Program-made: the position numbers and the translations under genes
Notes under the pieces: model-generated
Databases searched by the model: none
What the model was told of the DNA's origin: nothing
The model's input: the letters and a program-made list of their open reading frames with translations, nothing else
Part shown: positions 32,235-43,971 of the stretch, one piece after another
Position numbering within the stretch: position 1 is the first letter of the stretch
How the letters are laid out: each line of letters opens with the position of its first letter
Assembly (NCBI RefSeq): GCF_901000735.1
Contig: NC_081541.1
Span: forward strand, 9,477,055-9,541,054
From: Corylus avellana
Lineage: Eukaryota > Streptophyta > Magnoliopsida > Fagales > Betulaceae
Direction: 5' to 3'
DNA: 64,000 bases

Positions 32235-33092
32235 TTGAAACTTGGCCATCTCGTTCTCAACCATCTGTTGAGATCTAACAACTGGAACGCTGCAATTTTC
32301 TACACAATTGCTGATATCATCATGGCTTCTTCTCCTATCAAAGCACTCATACGCGCATTTGAAGTATGCTTGCTGCAGGCAATGATCATTGAGAAAATAA
32401 TTGTAAGAAAAATTGATTAAAGACAAATAATGGCTTAAAGACATAATTAGTATCCCCATTTTGAAGCCAAGAAAGCATAAGAATTGGAAATTTTGAAAAG
32501 TAATCAAACATTGATGATATGGCTTTGTTCATATGAGTTTCCCGGCAATTAGACGCGGCAGGTAAATAACAATCCATAGAAATGTAGAAAAAACTCAAGA
32601 AAATAAATGGAATAAACCAAAAAAAAAAAACTAAAGTTTTTTCCTTTGTACAATGTTTTCATTCATAGAAAATGAAAAATTTTGAAAATTTAAAGATTGA
32701 TCGCCTAACATAAGCCAAACAGTTTCACTAGGTACACTTTGAAATGGGTTTTGCTTTCTCTTCAAGTCCAAAAGACCAAGACTTTTAAGATTAACAAACA
32801 ATAAAATCCTAATTAATTCACTTTCCTCACAGAAGAACAATGAACAAATAACCATCAGAGATAAGATAGACCCACATCAGAATAACAATCTAACAACCCA
32901 GAAAACTCCACAGACCAATGCATACAATCATATTAGAGAGAGAGAGAGAGAGAGAAGTAGAACCTGAAGGGTGAAATTGACATGATCTTGGATAGGAGAA
33001 AGATGTTCTTTAGCGGCTAAATTGACTTGGTGTAGTTTTTGTTGTACACTCTCTGACGCAATTCGCTCTTCAGCTGCTGCTATGTGATCCAT
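32235..33092 (-). pseudogene. FAM136A-like (DUF842) gene, exons 1-2 only
   Basis: Exon 1 is 33092-32964 (43 codons, MDHIAAAEERIASES.., ending TLQ) and exon 2 is 32372-32235 (46 codons, QAYFKCAYECFDRRR.., ending EMAKFQ), joined in phase 0 by GT-AG. The twin CX3C motifs (CAYEC, CVENC) mark the FAM136A/DUF842 family of small proteins, linked to mitochondria in animals. Exon 2 ends at a good donor (GTAAGT), but no third exon of about 55 codons is visible downstream; the second VPS13 copy begins instead. Both exons are free of lesions, so either the gene lost its 3' end in the rearrangement or the last exon lies behind a very long intron outside the window. The ATG is preceded by a plausible leader with a GA repeat in intron 1. 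Confidence 0.75.
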
Positions 33093-33099
33093 CTCTCTG

Positions 33100-34200
33100 T
33101 TTTCTTTTCTGTGAGTTTTCTAGGGCATTCGCTTTCACTTGCCAATCTATCTACTTCTTCTACTCCCCGGGGGTTTAGGGTTTTGTTTCCGCCTCTATAG
33201 CTACTGGATTTCACAAGCAACAAACCGCCGACCCAACCCATACCCGACCACAAAGGCTCGGCCCAGCTGGCCGAAGCTTTTATTTTATTTGTTTTTGTGT
33301 AATGCTACACTTCCTCTCACTTTTTAACATAATTTTTCTACCCCCACAAAAAGAAATTAGCTATAATTTGTAGCAATTAGCTAGAAACTAGTATAATAAA
33401 GTGCATTTGTTCATAAAGCATGTAAAAAATACTTTCTTTTTTTTATTACTGCTATTAAAAAAAATGTGAGAATGACATAAATCAATCTAATAAAGTGACG
33501 TATGTCCCATACCTAAAAAAATGTGTGAAGCATGTGTTATTAAAAATGAACCAGTTTGTAGTTGATTTTTGTCCGCTTTTAAAGCCACTGGCCCACTATT
33601 AACCACTTAGAGCATTCCCAATTAAGGAGTTAAATTGTACTTTTATCTAAAATGACTAATCATATTTGTAAAAAACCCACTCATAATCGAAACGGTGTGT
33701 TTTTGTCATTTAATAAAGACTAATGTGTAAAAAGGGCACCGTGCAACTTTGCATTATCTTCTTCATGAGTTTAAAGACTAACTTAATTTATGAATCTCTT
33801 AAATCATATTCCTTGCCGCTGTTGGTAATTTAAATGCCTCCGATGAGTGGTTGAGTGTGTTATTAAGCATATGATTTAATAAATTGATGTGTTGTAAAAC
33901 TCATTTTTGATGATACCAAATTAGACGGTAACACATTACTGACATTAGCTAAGAATAACAAATACAATAAATATAAAAACACCTTATTGTTTGCTGAAAT
34001 ATATACAATACAAATGATATAATTTTTTTTTGTCTTATTTTTTACTTATGTTTATATAATAATAGGTGAATTTATTATTTAATTTATATGAAATTTACCT
34101 GAGTGATGTCTACAAATTCAATAATAAATATATTAAATTTAAAGAAAGTGACCTGTAACAAAACTCTTCCTCTAATGTATTTTCATTGAGTGCTGCTGCT
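33100..34200. other. Intergenic with a relic MITE arm
   Basis: 33605-33690 (GAGCATTCCCAATTAAGG; TCTAAAATGACTAATCA) resembles the left end of the MITEs at 43972 and 51703. No other feature is recognised. The part next to FAM136A is its likely promoter. Confidence 0.4.
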
Positions 34201-34370
34201 ATACGGTCAAGGCAGAAAACATGAGTTTTCTGCCTTCCACTCAAATGCTGCCACCTCATATTATTTCATCATACAAAATAAGCTTGGTTTCACAGGATAA
34301 TAACCCAAATAGCTTCAGCTCATATAAAAAAAAAAAAAAAAAAAAACCCAAACAACAAACTTTCACCGAA

Positions 34371-34870
34371 AAGCTTGGTTTCACGCCGCCCCCTCCCCGG
34401 AAGAGACGCCGCCACCTCCCGCAGAGCCCACGCCGCCCAAGCCCAGCTACACCAAGCCCGCGCCGCCCAGCTTTGCACCGACCAGCCACCCAGCTCTGCC
34501 CAAGCCCACGCCGCCCAGTTGCTCCGACGGTTCACCACACGCGTTGGATTTTCGAAGTCGATTTCAGGTGATTTCGAAGCCGATTTCAGGCTATTTCGAC
34601 TTCCAACAGTGGGCTGCTGGGCTGTGGGTAGCCAGCTGGGCAGTGGGTAGCCGGCTAGACGTGGGATCGGCCTGGGCGTGGGTGTAGGGGAACGGCTTGC
34701 TGGTCTGGGGAATGGCCTGCTGGGCGGGGGCGGTGGGAATGGCTTGCTGGGCGGTGGTCGGACTGCTGGGCGGGGGCGGTAGGAACGGCCTGCTGGGCGG
34801 GGCGGTGGGCAGTGGGCAGTCGGTGGGCACCTCGGTGGGCAAAAAGCAGGGAGTGGGTTTTTGGGTTTCA
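34371..34870. repeat. GC-rich island with ~26-bp minisatellite and inverted symmetry
   Basis: Strongly GC-rich in an AT-rich setting. 34690-34830 holds about five imperfect units built on GGAATGGCCTGCTGGGCGG. The left half (34380-34520) repeats AAGCCCACGCCGCCCAG-type words on the opposite sense, so the halves are roughly inverted. The centre has TTCGAAGTCGATTTCAGG twice. Long Pro/Ala-rich frames exist on both strands and are best explained by composition. AAGCTTGGTTTCAC occurs at 34280-34293 and 34371-34384. A foldback-type element or captured GC-rich gene piece is possible. Confidence 0.6.
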
Positions 34871-35164
34871 CTTTGTAACGATGGTTTCATTTTAAGAGGG
34901 GTGGTATATTCTGGTGTGGGTAAATACATTTTGTAAGTTAAAACAAGCTGATGTGTCATCTCCTGGTTGGTGGGCGTAAATTAGGCCATTTATGCCATGA
35001 CCGAATGGAAGATATCCCCATTTTCATTTACAGCACTGGACTGGACAAAAAGGGCCAAAAAAAAACATTATTTTCTAAATCGTATTTACTTTTCTCGACT
35101 GGCATGCAGGGGTTGAAGTTGATAACCCGCAACCGCAAGGGCCTAAACCCATTTTAAGAAAATA

Positions 35165-35460
35165 AAATATTATTATTTTTATTTGGCCCTCCGAGGGTTA
35201 TGAGGGTGGCCAGCGGTTGGGGGTGGCGGAAGCCACTCCTATGTCTCAACTGTGGTGGTCGGCGACCCCATTGTTTTTATTCTTTTTATTTTAATTTTTT
35301 TGTTATTTTAATTATTATTTTTTTAAAAAAGTTAAATGATATTTTATTAATTATTTTATAGTGGGACACGTGGCGCTCTGTAGAGCGTTGGATAAAATTG
35401 GACTGCTAGGATTGAAATATGAGAATCTCATATTCTCCTCCTAATATGAGGGGATCCGGA
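35165..35460. mobile_element. Partial Mutator-like MITE, related to 17968-18481
   Basis: The GC-rich core (GGGTGGCGGAAGCCACTCC), the AT-rich flank and the TAGTGGGACACGTGGC then GGATAAAATTGGACTGCTAG order parallel the right half of the 17968-18481 element. The end GGGGATCCGGATCCC is a palindrome. A matching left arm is not evident, so the copy is probably truncated. Confidence 0.5.
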
Positions 35461-35576
35461 TCCCAATGAGTGACACCTGATCGATGAACTGCCAACCAAT
35501 GGGAGGGGATTCGCTGATGGATGAACTGCCAATGAATGTGCCTCGGTCAACAAAAAAGCCATTAATTTTTTTTGTG

Positions 35577-36403
35577 GTTAAATACTTTTTTGCCCCTAGG
35601 GTTTCAAGACTTTATTTTTTCCTCTTTAGGATTTCATTTTTATCATATGAGATACCTGTAGTTTTCATAAAGACTAAGATGATCCTTCCGTTAAAATTTC
35701 GTCAAAAACTTAACGAAACGCTACATCAACACCAATCAAATATCGCTACGTGTCATATAATTAATTTTTTTTTAAAAAAATCAAAAGTTAAAAATTGGGG
35801 GTGGCTAGACCATTTGGCCACCCCCTTTGGCCATGGGGTGGCCTAGCCACCCCCATCTGGCCGGCTCGCCACCCCACGGCCAAGAACTCACTGCTGTTAG
35901 GTTGAGACAATCGCTTCTTTGCCTGATTATCGAGTTGTGTGGATCTCTCTTTTGGATTGTTGTGGGATCTCAAACCAATTCCAGACCTCAAACTAGCTTC
36001 ATCAACTGGATCATCCTTGGGTTTGGGTTTGGCAAGTAGCGTACTAGATGCCTCTTGCATCCTTGCTGAGTTACTGGGTGAAGAACCACGACCATCAGAA
36101 TGAGAGGGCCCATGTCAAGAAAGCAGTTCTCCCAAATGGGCCAGATGGCCATCCCAAATTTTTTTTCTTTTATATATATATATATATATAATTTTTTAAT
36201 CTTTTTAATTTTTTTTAAAAGTATTTTTTTTTTAAATTAATTATATGACACGTAGCAACATTTGATTGGTGCTGACGTGGCATTACACTACGTTTTAGAA
36301 AAAATTTTAATAAAAGTATCATCTTTATCTTTATGAAAAATAATGAAACATTAAAAAAAGAAAATAAAGTCTTCAAAATCTACAGGCAAAAGAGCATTTA
36401 ACT
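35577..36403. mobile_element. Long-TIR element, candidate Pack-MULE
   Basis: Left arm about 35577-35870 and right arm about 36110-36403 are imperfect reverse complements: GTTAAATACTTTTTT against AAAGAGCATTTAAC at the ends, then CAAGACTTTATTTT, TTTTCATAAAGACTAAGATG, CACCAATCAAATATCGCTAC and GTGTCATATAATTAATT, each mirrored on the right. Between the arms lies about 240 bp of non-repetitive, coding-like DNA. The flanks are T-rich, so a target-site duplication cannot be read. No transposase is present. Confidence 0.7.
35880..36114 (-). pseudogene. Captured gene fragment inside the long-TIR element
   Basis: The interior reads openly on the minus strand (EASSTLLAKPKPKDDPVDEA, SLRSGIGLRSHNNPKERS, QLDNQAKKRLSQPNSSE) with balanced codon use, unlike the AT-rich arms. 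I do not recognise the parent gene. The fragment has no start of its own. Capture of host exons between long inverted arms is the hallmark of Pack-MULEs; that reading is inference. Confidence 0.5.
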
Positions 36404-36904
36404 TCCTTTTTTTTTTTTTTTTAATCTGCGAAATGACCCACGATTAAGGAAACGTTGTTTAAACGGCGCCGTCTAAACTTTTTCCTTTTTCCTTTTTCCT
36501 CTTAAAAGATTTAACGAGACAATGCATTTTTTTAACTCTACGTCTTCACGCAACCCAGCTGTCAGGACGAAATACGGTCTGTGAACTGCCAATGGAGGGG
36601 ATTCGCTGATCGATGATCTGCATTAAACTTTTTTTTTTTTTTAATTTACCTGTATTGACGTGGACGCCTGACCTCTATTTTGTTGTCTTCGGGTGGGACC
36701 CTCTTTATGAGAAGAAAAGTTTGTAGCTCTAGGATTAAGTTGAGGCCTAGTAGCTATAGCCTCTGATACGGCCAGGATGATGAATCTCATTTTGAAAGAA
36801 GGTCCGCATGTGAAGAAGGGCGTTGAGACATTAAAGTCAGTTGTCAGGCACGAAATGCATTTGGTCATTAAAAAGGGGCTCTATTGGTCGCACCAGTTTG
36901 TCCG

Positions 36905-37300
36905 AATCTCTTTTGTCCCATCTCATTAGAATTTTGCCGGTTTGGGCTCTGTGACAACGTGATATGGGTGCATACCGCCTCACCCCAACCGCTGCTACAA
37001 GGGCAATACTGTCCTTTTGAACCGTCTTACTTACTGTTTTCATAAAAATAAAAATAAAAATAAAAACTTTTTTTATTTTTATTTTACTACTAATAAAAAT
37101 AAAGAGCACCCTGACAAATTGTTGTATTTTGAATTGTTTTGAGGTGTAATGAGTAGATGCAGTTGTCTTCTAGTCCGTGCCTATTGGAAACTGCTATTAT
37201 TAAATAATGAGATATTGTTTTTCGTTTTAAGTATAATAATGGGAAATTAATGGAATGGAAGGCTGATGAAAGAAGCATGGTAATTGTAATTGATGGAATA
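36905..37300. repeat. Dispersed repeat R7, copy 2 (split)
   Basis: Two blocks, about 36908-36990 and 37185-37300, match 17615-17850 in order and orientation. The DNA between them is specific to this copy and includes an A/T-rich simple tract (about 37040-37090). Confidence 0.72.
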
Positions 37301-37940
37301 ATATCCTTTCATTTATAGTATTTACTTCCTTAGTGTATTGTTAGAAGAGTAAAATTATTATTTTATTTTGAAAATGACAGATTCACCATCATGGCCGTAT
37401 CATCACGTGAGCCTTGTGTCCCCATCTGCAGCAGGCGTGAACCCAATACTTTCTGCACCAACGACCAGCCCCTCAGTATTGTAGTAGATTTAATTAATAT
37501 GAAAAAATAAAAATTAAGTATATTTTGTATAAAAAAATAAAAAAAATTAATTTATAATAATTTTATTATTTAAATAGTAATAAAAAATTATTAATGTGAT
37601 ATAAAAGGTAAAAATGTTAAAATTTATTTTAAAAAGAATTTTTTTAATCTTTGGATTCAATCCTGTCCGACCTTTTGCCAAATACAACCACTAAGTCCTT
37701 GCTGTACACACATCCGTAGCCCATTCTATCCAACCCGTGAATCATTCAATTCACGGGGTGCTGATCATTCAATTCATCATGCGCAACATGCAAGCTTCTA
37801 AGGATAAGATGTACGTGCTAAGAGTTGAGAAAATGGAAGAGATGATAGATTTAGGTTAAATTTCGGTCCTCTTATTTTTAAAGTTGAATTTACGGAAATA
37901 ATTTAATTTTAAATTTTTATGACTCTGAAAAAAATATGTT
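37301..37940. other. AT-rich intergenic, nothing recognised
   Basis: 37480-37650 is an AT-rich stretch resembling the 22140-22350 region in style only. No coding frame or RNA gene is seen. Confidence 0.4.
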
Positions 37941-38130
37941 TAATTTTTATCAATTTGACCGTTTTCCCCTTGGTTTTTCTATCAATTTGACCGTTTCCCC
38001 TTGTTTATTATTATTATTTTTTAATCAATTTGACCGTTTTCCCCTTGGTTTGATATTTTTATCAATTTATTTCCATTAATTTTTAATTTTTATCAACTGA
38101 CTTGGTTTGATATTGACCGTTTTCCCCTTC
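37941..38130. repeat. Irregular tandem repeat of TTTGACCGTTTTCCCCTT
   Basis: Four imperfect copies of (TCAAT)TTGACCGTTTTCCCCTT, often followed by GGTTTGAT, at about 37951, 37985, 38028 and 38113, separated by AT-rich spacers of variable length. Confidence 0.75.
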
Positions 38131-38549
38131 TTTTGTGATTTTTTCTCTTTTATTTGAAGGCTAATTGTGACTTTTTCTGTCATTAATTTAGTTCATATAA
38201 ATATAAATGCGTAAATAAATTGCATAGGGGGGAGGCAGCCAACCAGTGGTCGAAACGTGGCCACCGTCTTCAGGTACGGATAATTTTCAGAAGGTTTCTA
38301 TCATGTGATTTGGGGAAAAGGAAAGGGATCGTATGGGTACTATGAAGAGTATTGAGTGGGGAATCTCGTGACTCGTGCGAAGGGCAGAAGAGTAAACTTT
38401 GGTAAGATACTTAGGACCATAATTCAAATCGAAGTCACAATTGACAACACAGTTTATATTCATCAGCTATATGTACCCTAGAAGAGTTAGTTGCCGCTTG
38501 CAAGAATCCCTCCGACCAAATACAATCGATCCGATCCATTGGGTGCACT

Positions 38550-39135
38550 GTGCAGCCAACTCTTCCCTCCAAGTCCAAGGAAAGCTCCCAGAAAACCATC
38601 AACGACAAAAACATTATAAGGAGTTGGCAACCTCATCAAGCTCCTCCCGACCGGCACTGTTTTCTTGTACCTGTTCCTCAGCCCTGTGCTGTCCAACAAT
38701 GGCTACTGCAACACAATCAACAAGAACCTCACCGCCATTCTTGTTGGTCTGTGCGGTTTGTCTTGCTTCTTTTCTACCTTCACACACAGCTACGTTGGAG
38801 ATGACAGTAAAAGACACTACGGGATTGCAACATGCAAAGGTCTTTGGCCCTCGCCGGAGTCTAAGACCGTGGACGTGCCGAGGTATAAGCTTCTGTTTGC
38901 TGACTTCGTCCACGCCTTTTTCGCGGTGATTGTGTCTGGGGCTTTGGTGCCTTTGGATGGAAATACGTTGGGGTGCCTGCTTCTATCCGGTGTCTCAGTC
39001 CAGCGAGAAGACTTTGCTCCAGATGCTGCCGCCTGTTGTTGTGTGGTTTCTGGTGTGGTTTTTTTCTTTTCTATTAAGGGCCATGGAATCGGATACCCTG
39101 CAAGTGAGTCTTCAAAGGATTCCAACTCTGGTGGA
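38550..39135 (+). pseudogene. DMP (DUF679 membrane protein) pseudogene
   Basis: Plus-strand text of a DMP-family protein (small four-helix membrane proteins; some act in gamete fusion and some in senescence). Seen: LLPTGTVFLYLFLSPVLSNNG, AILVGLCGLSCFFSTFTHSY, GIATCKGLWPSPES, KLLFADFVHAFFAVIV and GHGIGYPASES. Lesions: no ATG (GTG at 38550 in its place); the N-terminal SKESSQKTIND frame and the LLPTGTV frame disagree, with TAA at 38617-38619 in the latter; four extra bases near 38973-38981 after GNTLGC move the text to another frame (FYPVSQSSEKTLLQMLPPVV); and one lost base near 39040 moves it back. Intronless, as family members usually are. It cannot make a full DMP protein. Confidence 0.85.
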
Positions 39136-39340
39136 GAAGTATCCAAACACGAACTCAGTAGGTGTGGCACCGAATCACCTCTCCACCTCTGTTGGAGAAG
39201 TGTTTTGGTGCCAACCAACCGAGTTCGTGTTTCGCCGAGGATACGATATTGGCGGCAGTGGTTTGATTTCTCCTTTTTCGTAACTAATTTTTATTCTGCA
39301 ACCTCTCTGCCATTTTTAGTGAGGCGGACGAGTAAGTGAG
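39136..39340. repeat. Small inverted repeat downstream of DMP pseudogene
   Basis: AACACGAACTC..AGGTGTGGCACC near 39148-39173 is mirrored by GGTGCCAACCAACCGAGTTC and GTGTTTCG near 39208-39235. TGGTGGAGAAG and TGTTGGAGAAG sit beside the arms. It could be a chance hairpin. Confidence 0.45.
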
Positions 39341-41847
39341 GGTTTCATTTTCATTTTCCCTCTCCTCCTCACTCTTCACATACAGCTCTCTCTCTCTCCC
39401 CCCGCCTCCGCCTCCCCCACCAGCCGCCATCCACCGGCAACTAGAAGCACCTCCTCGAGCCACTCCATCGTACATCTCCGACGACCCGAGCCACCACATT
39501 AGGTAACTCTTTCTCTCTTCTTTTCTGTTTCTGACCCATCTCCATCATCTCCTCCCACTGTACAGATCCGACGACCCATCACCACCGCCTACAAGCGGAG
39601 ACCTCAAAAGAGGTAAGGTTATCTTCTGGTTTTTATTTTGATTTTTCTTGCGGGAAGAGCAGGATTTTTCTTGATTTTGATTTTCCCATAGATCTGGTTT
39701 TTTTAGTTGTCTTTGGATTTCGAATCTGAGTTTTGATTGTTCTGAATCTGGCTGGGTCTGAATCTCAGATTTTTTTGTGGGTTGAATCTGGTTTTCTCAT
39801 TTTTAGGATTTGTAGTTTCTTACGTTTTAGGGGATTTTGAAGGATTCGAGTTTCTGAATCATTAGCTTTTGATGACTAGAGTTTTTGTAGGGGTTTTGTT
39901 GATTAGAGTTTTTATAGTACTTAAGATTCAGATTATGTCTTCCACAATTCTAATGAATTACCGGGCCCTGTGCGACCCTCCTCCAGAGAATCTGGGTAAA
40001 TATCTCACACCGTTCTCTCTCAGTCAATCTCCCTTATTCTCTTTGTTTGATGAAATTTCCATGAGAGATTTTTTGTTGTTTATGTCTGTTTTTGTATTCC
40101 ATATGTTCGATGAAATTTTCCCGAGAGATTTTTGTTGTTGATATTTGTCATTGATGTTTTTATTTTTGCATTCCATATGTTTGATGAAATTTCCATGAGA
40201 GATTTTTGTTGATGTTTGTCATTGGTGTTTTTGTTTTTGTATTCTATTATTTGTAGTTGAATGCTGTGAGAAAAGCAGTATGTTTACTTCTGCTTTTTTG
40301 CTTTTTTGTTTTTTTGTTTCAGGAGCTATATGTGCAGGTGTTTGATTTCGTTCACTTGAAAGACCGTTAAATGAAAATATGAACCAAGATGCAAATGGAT
40401 TGTTTTGAAGGTGGTATTAATGCATGTCTCACAGATCTCTCTTTAAAATTTGGTTCTTGCCCATCAAATGAACAAACAATCTGGAGGTAGAAGAGATGGG
40501 AGTATTGACACACCGTGGTTATTGGAGAGGCAACCCAAAGCAACAACAAAGGAGGACAATTTTCTGTTACAGGATATACCTAATTGTCTTTTACCTTTCC
40601 TGTTTGTATTTTTAGGTTATTCCTTCTAGCAGGAAAAGTTATATTCAAAGGAGTGATTCTTTTCTATCCTGAAACTTGTAACATGTAGATGTAGTTGTCA
40701 TATAGATGTTAATTGGATTTTTTGGTGCATTGAAGTACAATGTCTTGTGGGGATGGTAATTTTGACATTTTTGCATTTTTGCATCTTGATTCCACCGACT
40801 GATATCCATTGCTCTAAAGCATTGACAAATGAATGTGATTTATTTGTGCATGGCATGTTAAGAAGGCAGCTTAATGGGGTTGGCACTTCTCTCTTGCTAT
40901 GTTCTCTTATCAAACCCCTAGTGGAAGTGTGAACAAATTAGGTATACCCTCTCCCAGTATTTATTCCAAATTAAAGAAGCTCTTTCTCACGGAAATTTCA
41001 TCAGACTTGAAATGCAAAAACAGAAACACCGATGACAAACATCAACAATAAAAAAATCTTGAGATTATCCACCAACTCAAATGATGTGCGTATTTCCATC
41101 CACATCAATTCCTTGACAAAAACAAAACATTTTCATTCTATTCAACAAGGTCGCAAAATTACCAAAAAAAAAAAAAGAAAGGGGTAGGCATTACATTCCC
41201 ATATATATCCATAAATTTTACAAATGGCAAAATTACATGCAAGGCCTCTATATTTCTATGTACAATCAGTAGGAAATATAATCTCCATATATATATCCAT
41301 AAGTTTCTTTATGTTTTGCTTATCAACGAGACCTCCTCAAAGTTGAATGATTTATTTATGTACTCCATTCAGTGGTTTAAACTGTTCATGTTGGTATTCA
41401 AATGTGTAGGAAAGGAAGCGGATCTAAAACCCTGTAGACGGTACATCAGCAGGAAGTTGCATCAAGTTGTCAATTTCTCATCTCTTCTTCCTTCTTTGTG
41501 CACTAACATATGCTTCGACCTTCACAACACTACTGCATTCTTACCTAGTTTTGATTGATTATCACTGTATTCTATGTTTATTATTGTTTGTGACCCCGTT
41601 AGGGGCTAATATGGTTTTGTATTACTGGGGAGACATCTTGATTTTATTTTGTTTTGAGGCTGTCTAGTGAATTATCTGTATAGTTTATGTTTTATTTTGT
41701 TTTGATATTTTATATTTTTATGATATTTGAAGTTTTTTTGTTGGTATTATAAATTCTTGATGAACAGGCTTTTGGTTCCTTTGTTTGTTTATGATTTTAT
41801 TAATTATTATTATGAATGAATACATCATTACCAAAACAATAGTACTC
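39341..41847 (+). other. Transcript-like region of unknown identity
   Basis: 39350-39600 is pyrimidine- and CT-rich like a plant 5' leader, with donor-like AGGTAACT (39502) and AGGTAAGG (39612), then T-rich intron-like DNA. A short frame at 39936 (MSSTILMNYRALCDPPPENL) ends at GGTAAAT. From 40320 onward there is no sustained frame. GAAATTTCCATGAGAGATTTTT recurs at 40050-40210. This could be a decayed gene or a non-coding transcript. No protein family is recognised. Confidence 0.3.
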
Positions 41848-42030
41848 CATTAAAAACTGAAGTTGGAAGAACTAATTAAGGTTGGTTTTCACAAATTATA
41901 AGAGAAAATTTCGAATTCATACTAAATTTTTACCTTAACAAATGATTTAGTTTAGAATGACTCGATTCTAAATAAAAATATTATGAAGTTTTAAAAATCT
42001 CATGAATTGAAATGAGAAAAATTATGAAAA
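41848..42030. repeat. Dispersed repeat R8, copy 2
   Basis: Partner of 26797-26981. It ends just before the left edge of the F-box array. Confidence 0.78.
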
Positions 42031-42631
42031 GAAAATGCAATGATTTTTTTCTTTCTTTTTGAGCTACTTGACTTAAAATGATGATGAATTCCTTTCAAGT
42101 TTCAAGGCTTCATCTTTGTGAAACCGCTTATATATATATATATATATCAAGTCGTTCTCATTCCCGTTGATGCTTTTACCTAATTATGGCAACGACGTCG
42201 TCTTGCTTATCTGGTCTCTCTCCCAGTGGAACGTACACAAAATTCCCTCAGAACATAGAGGCTGATGTTTTTGTGGTCCAAGTAGTTGGAGGAACCAAAT
42301 TAATGACTGAATGACTTTTACCAAATTGCCCTTCTTGAAATTTAAAAGTACTCAACTGCCCTTCCAATAAATGATGACGTGAATAATTTTAATTTAATTA
42401 AGACAATAGGAGATTGCAGAAGATACGCTGCTTTTGGGTTTATGTAGGAATGTTGGCTCACATCATACCATAGAAATGAGCAAAACAATTTTTTGATGCA
42501 CCAGATTCATAAGCAAATCTGAACTTTTAATCACAATCATAAGTAGAACAAGCTAGAAAAACTCCATTGGACAAATACCACTAACAATAACACATGTTCA
42601 TTAAATGACAAGGCAAAATAGTAATAATCTA

Positions 42632-42934
42632 TCAACTGGACAACGCAGTGGTGCTCTTTTGTGGTGACTCCATATGGTCAAATATATCATGGTGAAATGG
42701 GACTTTTGAGTTAAGAGATGCTAAAAAGTTTTTGTATGGAGCTTTATGTATTGTGTCGTTCAAACCAATTGTGAACGAACTTACCAACGATTGCTTTAGT
42801 ACAAACATTTTAGACTTATGTCGATAGCCCGATAAAATTGGAATTGAATAATTTTTCATGAAATGCAAAATTGTATCATTTTGAATTAGTTTTCTAATAC
42901 CACCAAGCTTGCTTTCATTTGATGTCGAAATCAA
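42632..42934 (-). pseudogene. Unidentified repeated reading frame in array units
   Basis: A 100-codon open frame (NDTILHFMKNYSIPILSGYR; SLVSSFTIGLNDTIHKAP) recurs with damage in unit B (about 50660-50350) and unit C (about 58030-57730; HFMKKSPIPILLGYQHKSK). It is open in A only. I recognise no family. It may be a decayed exon carried along by the duplications. Confidence 0.3.
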
Positions 42935-43971
42935 AAGAAATTATAAGTTTATTTTGATTGGTTTGTGTTGAACTGCATTCATAAACTTAAATTCTTCATA
43001 TCTTAGACCAACTTTTACGCTGAACTTGGTCATTAACTCAAACCAAAAACATTACAACCTAGAAACCATATTTTGACACGTGAATTCTCCAAAACAAAAA
43101 TAAACCTAATTGATAATATCACACAACCCAACCAATTACTAAGCCAACTATACCTTAGTAGCTATATGATCTTTTTGTTTCTTCTTCTTATTATTTAAAA
43201 AAAAAAAAAAAAAAAACAATTAAGCCAAGAATATCTAAGAATTTTTTCCATTCGTAAAAGAATTTGAATATAATAAAACAAATTTGAATAATTATTGGAT
43301 ATTGATGTGGCTTATTGTCAATAAGGAGGATGAGTAGTAGAATCTCAAACTTAAAAGAGATAGTTACAACTTACAACGGTTGATAAATAGGATTAAGATA
43401 GACATGCATTCACTTAATTGTCGTTTCAGTTGGTTGTTATTGGATCCCGTGCCCAAGCGTGCCCCTAGGCCTTGCTTTAGCAACCCTTTTTATACAACCC
43501 TTTAGAAAGAATCGAGTCATTTTTTGACATTTTTTTTTACTCTTTGGTTTTTTTTTTTTTTTCTATATTGTATTTTTCATTTTGGATTTGTCACTCATTT
43601 CTCAGTATTTTGATCTAATACATCCTTTTTCCCAAATTGCTTTAAAAAAAAAAAAAAAATTGAATTTTGTTACAAAAGAAAGCTAATATCTCATTTGTCA
43701 ATTGCTGGTTTAAAACCTCACACATGGGCTATGAGGGGAGTAAAAAAAAAAATTATTATTTTCTCCTTCGTATTTTTTTTCTTTTCTCTATTAAAGGAAA
43801 CAGTGGGTTATGAGGTCAGATAAATTGAAAACTGATTTTCGGAACTCAATTATTCAATGTCTTGGTTAGTAAGTAATTGCAAAATTCTACATGCGAGAAA
43901 CAACGGGCCAGCCTTTTGAAAGCTAAATCTACCACCCGTCGGGACTCTAAGGGCCATAACTTTGGAATTAT

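Noticed and set aside
34320..34871. 183-codon Pro-rich minus frame and plus frames in the GC-rich island
   Set aside because: Frames are open on both strands because stop codons are rare in GC-rich repeats; the text is low-complexity and repeats with the minisatellite.
38441..38929. 162-codon plus frame ending within the DMP region
   Set aside because: It is out of frame with the recognisable DMP text (LLPTGTVFLYL); a shadow.
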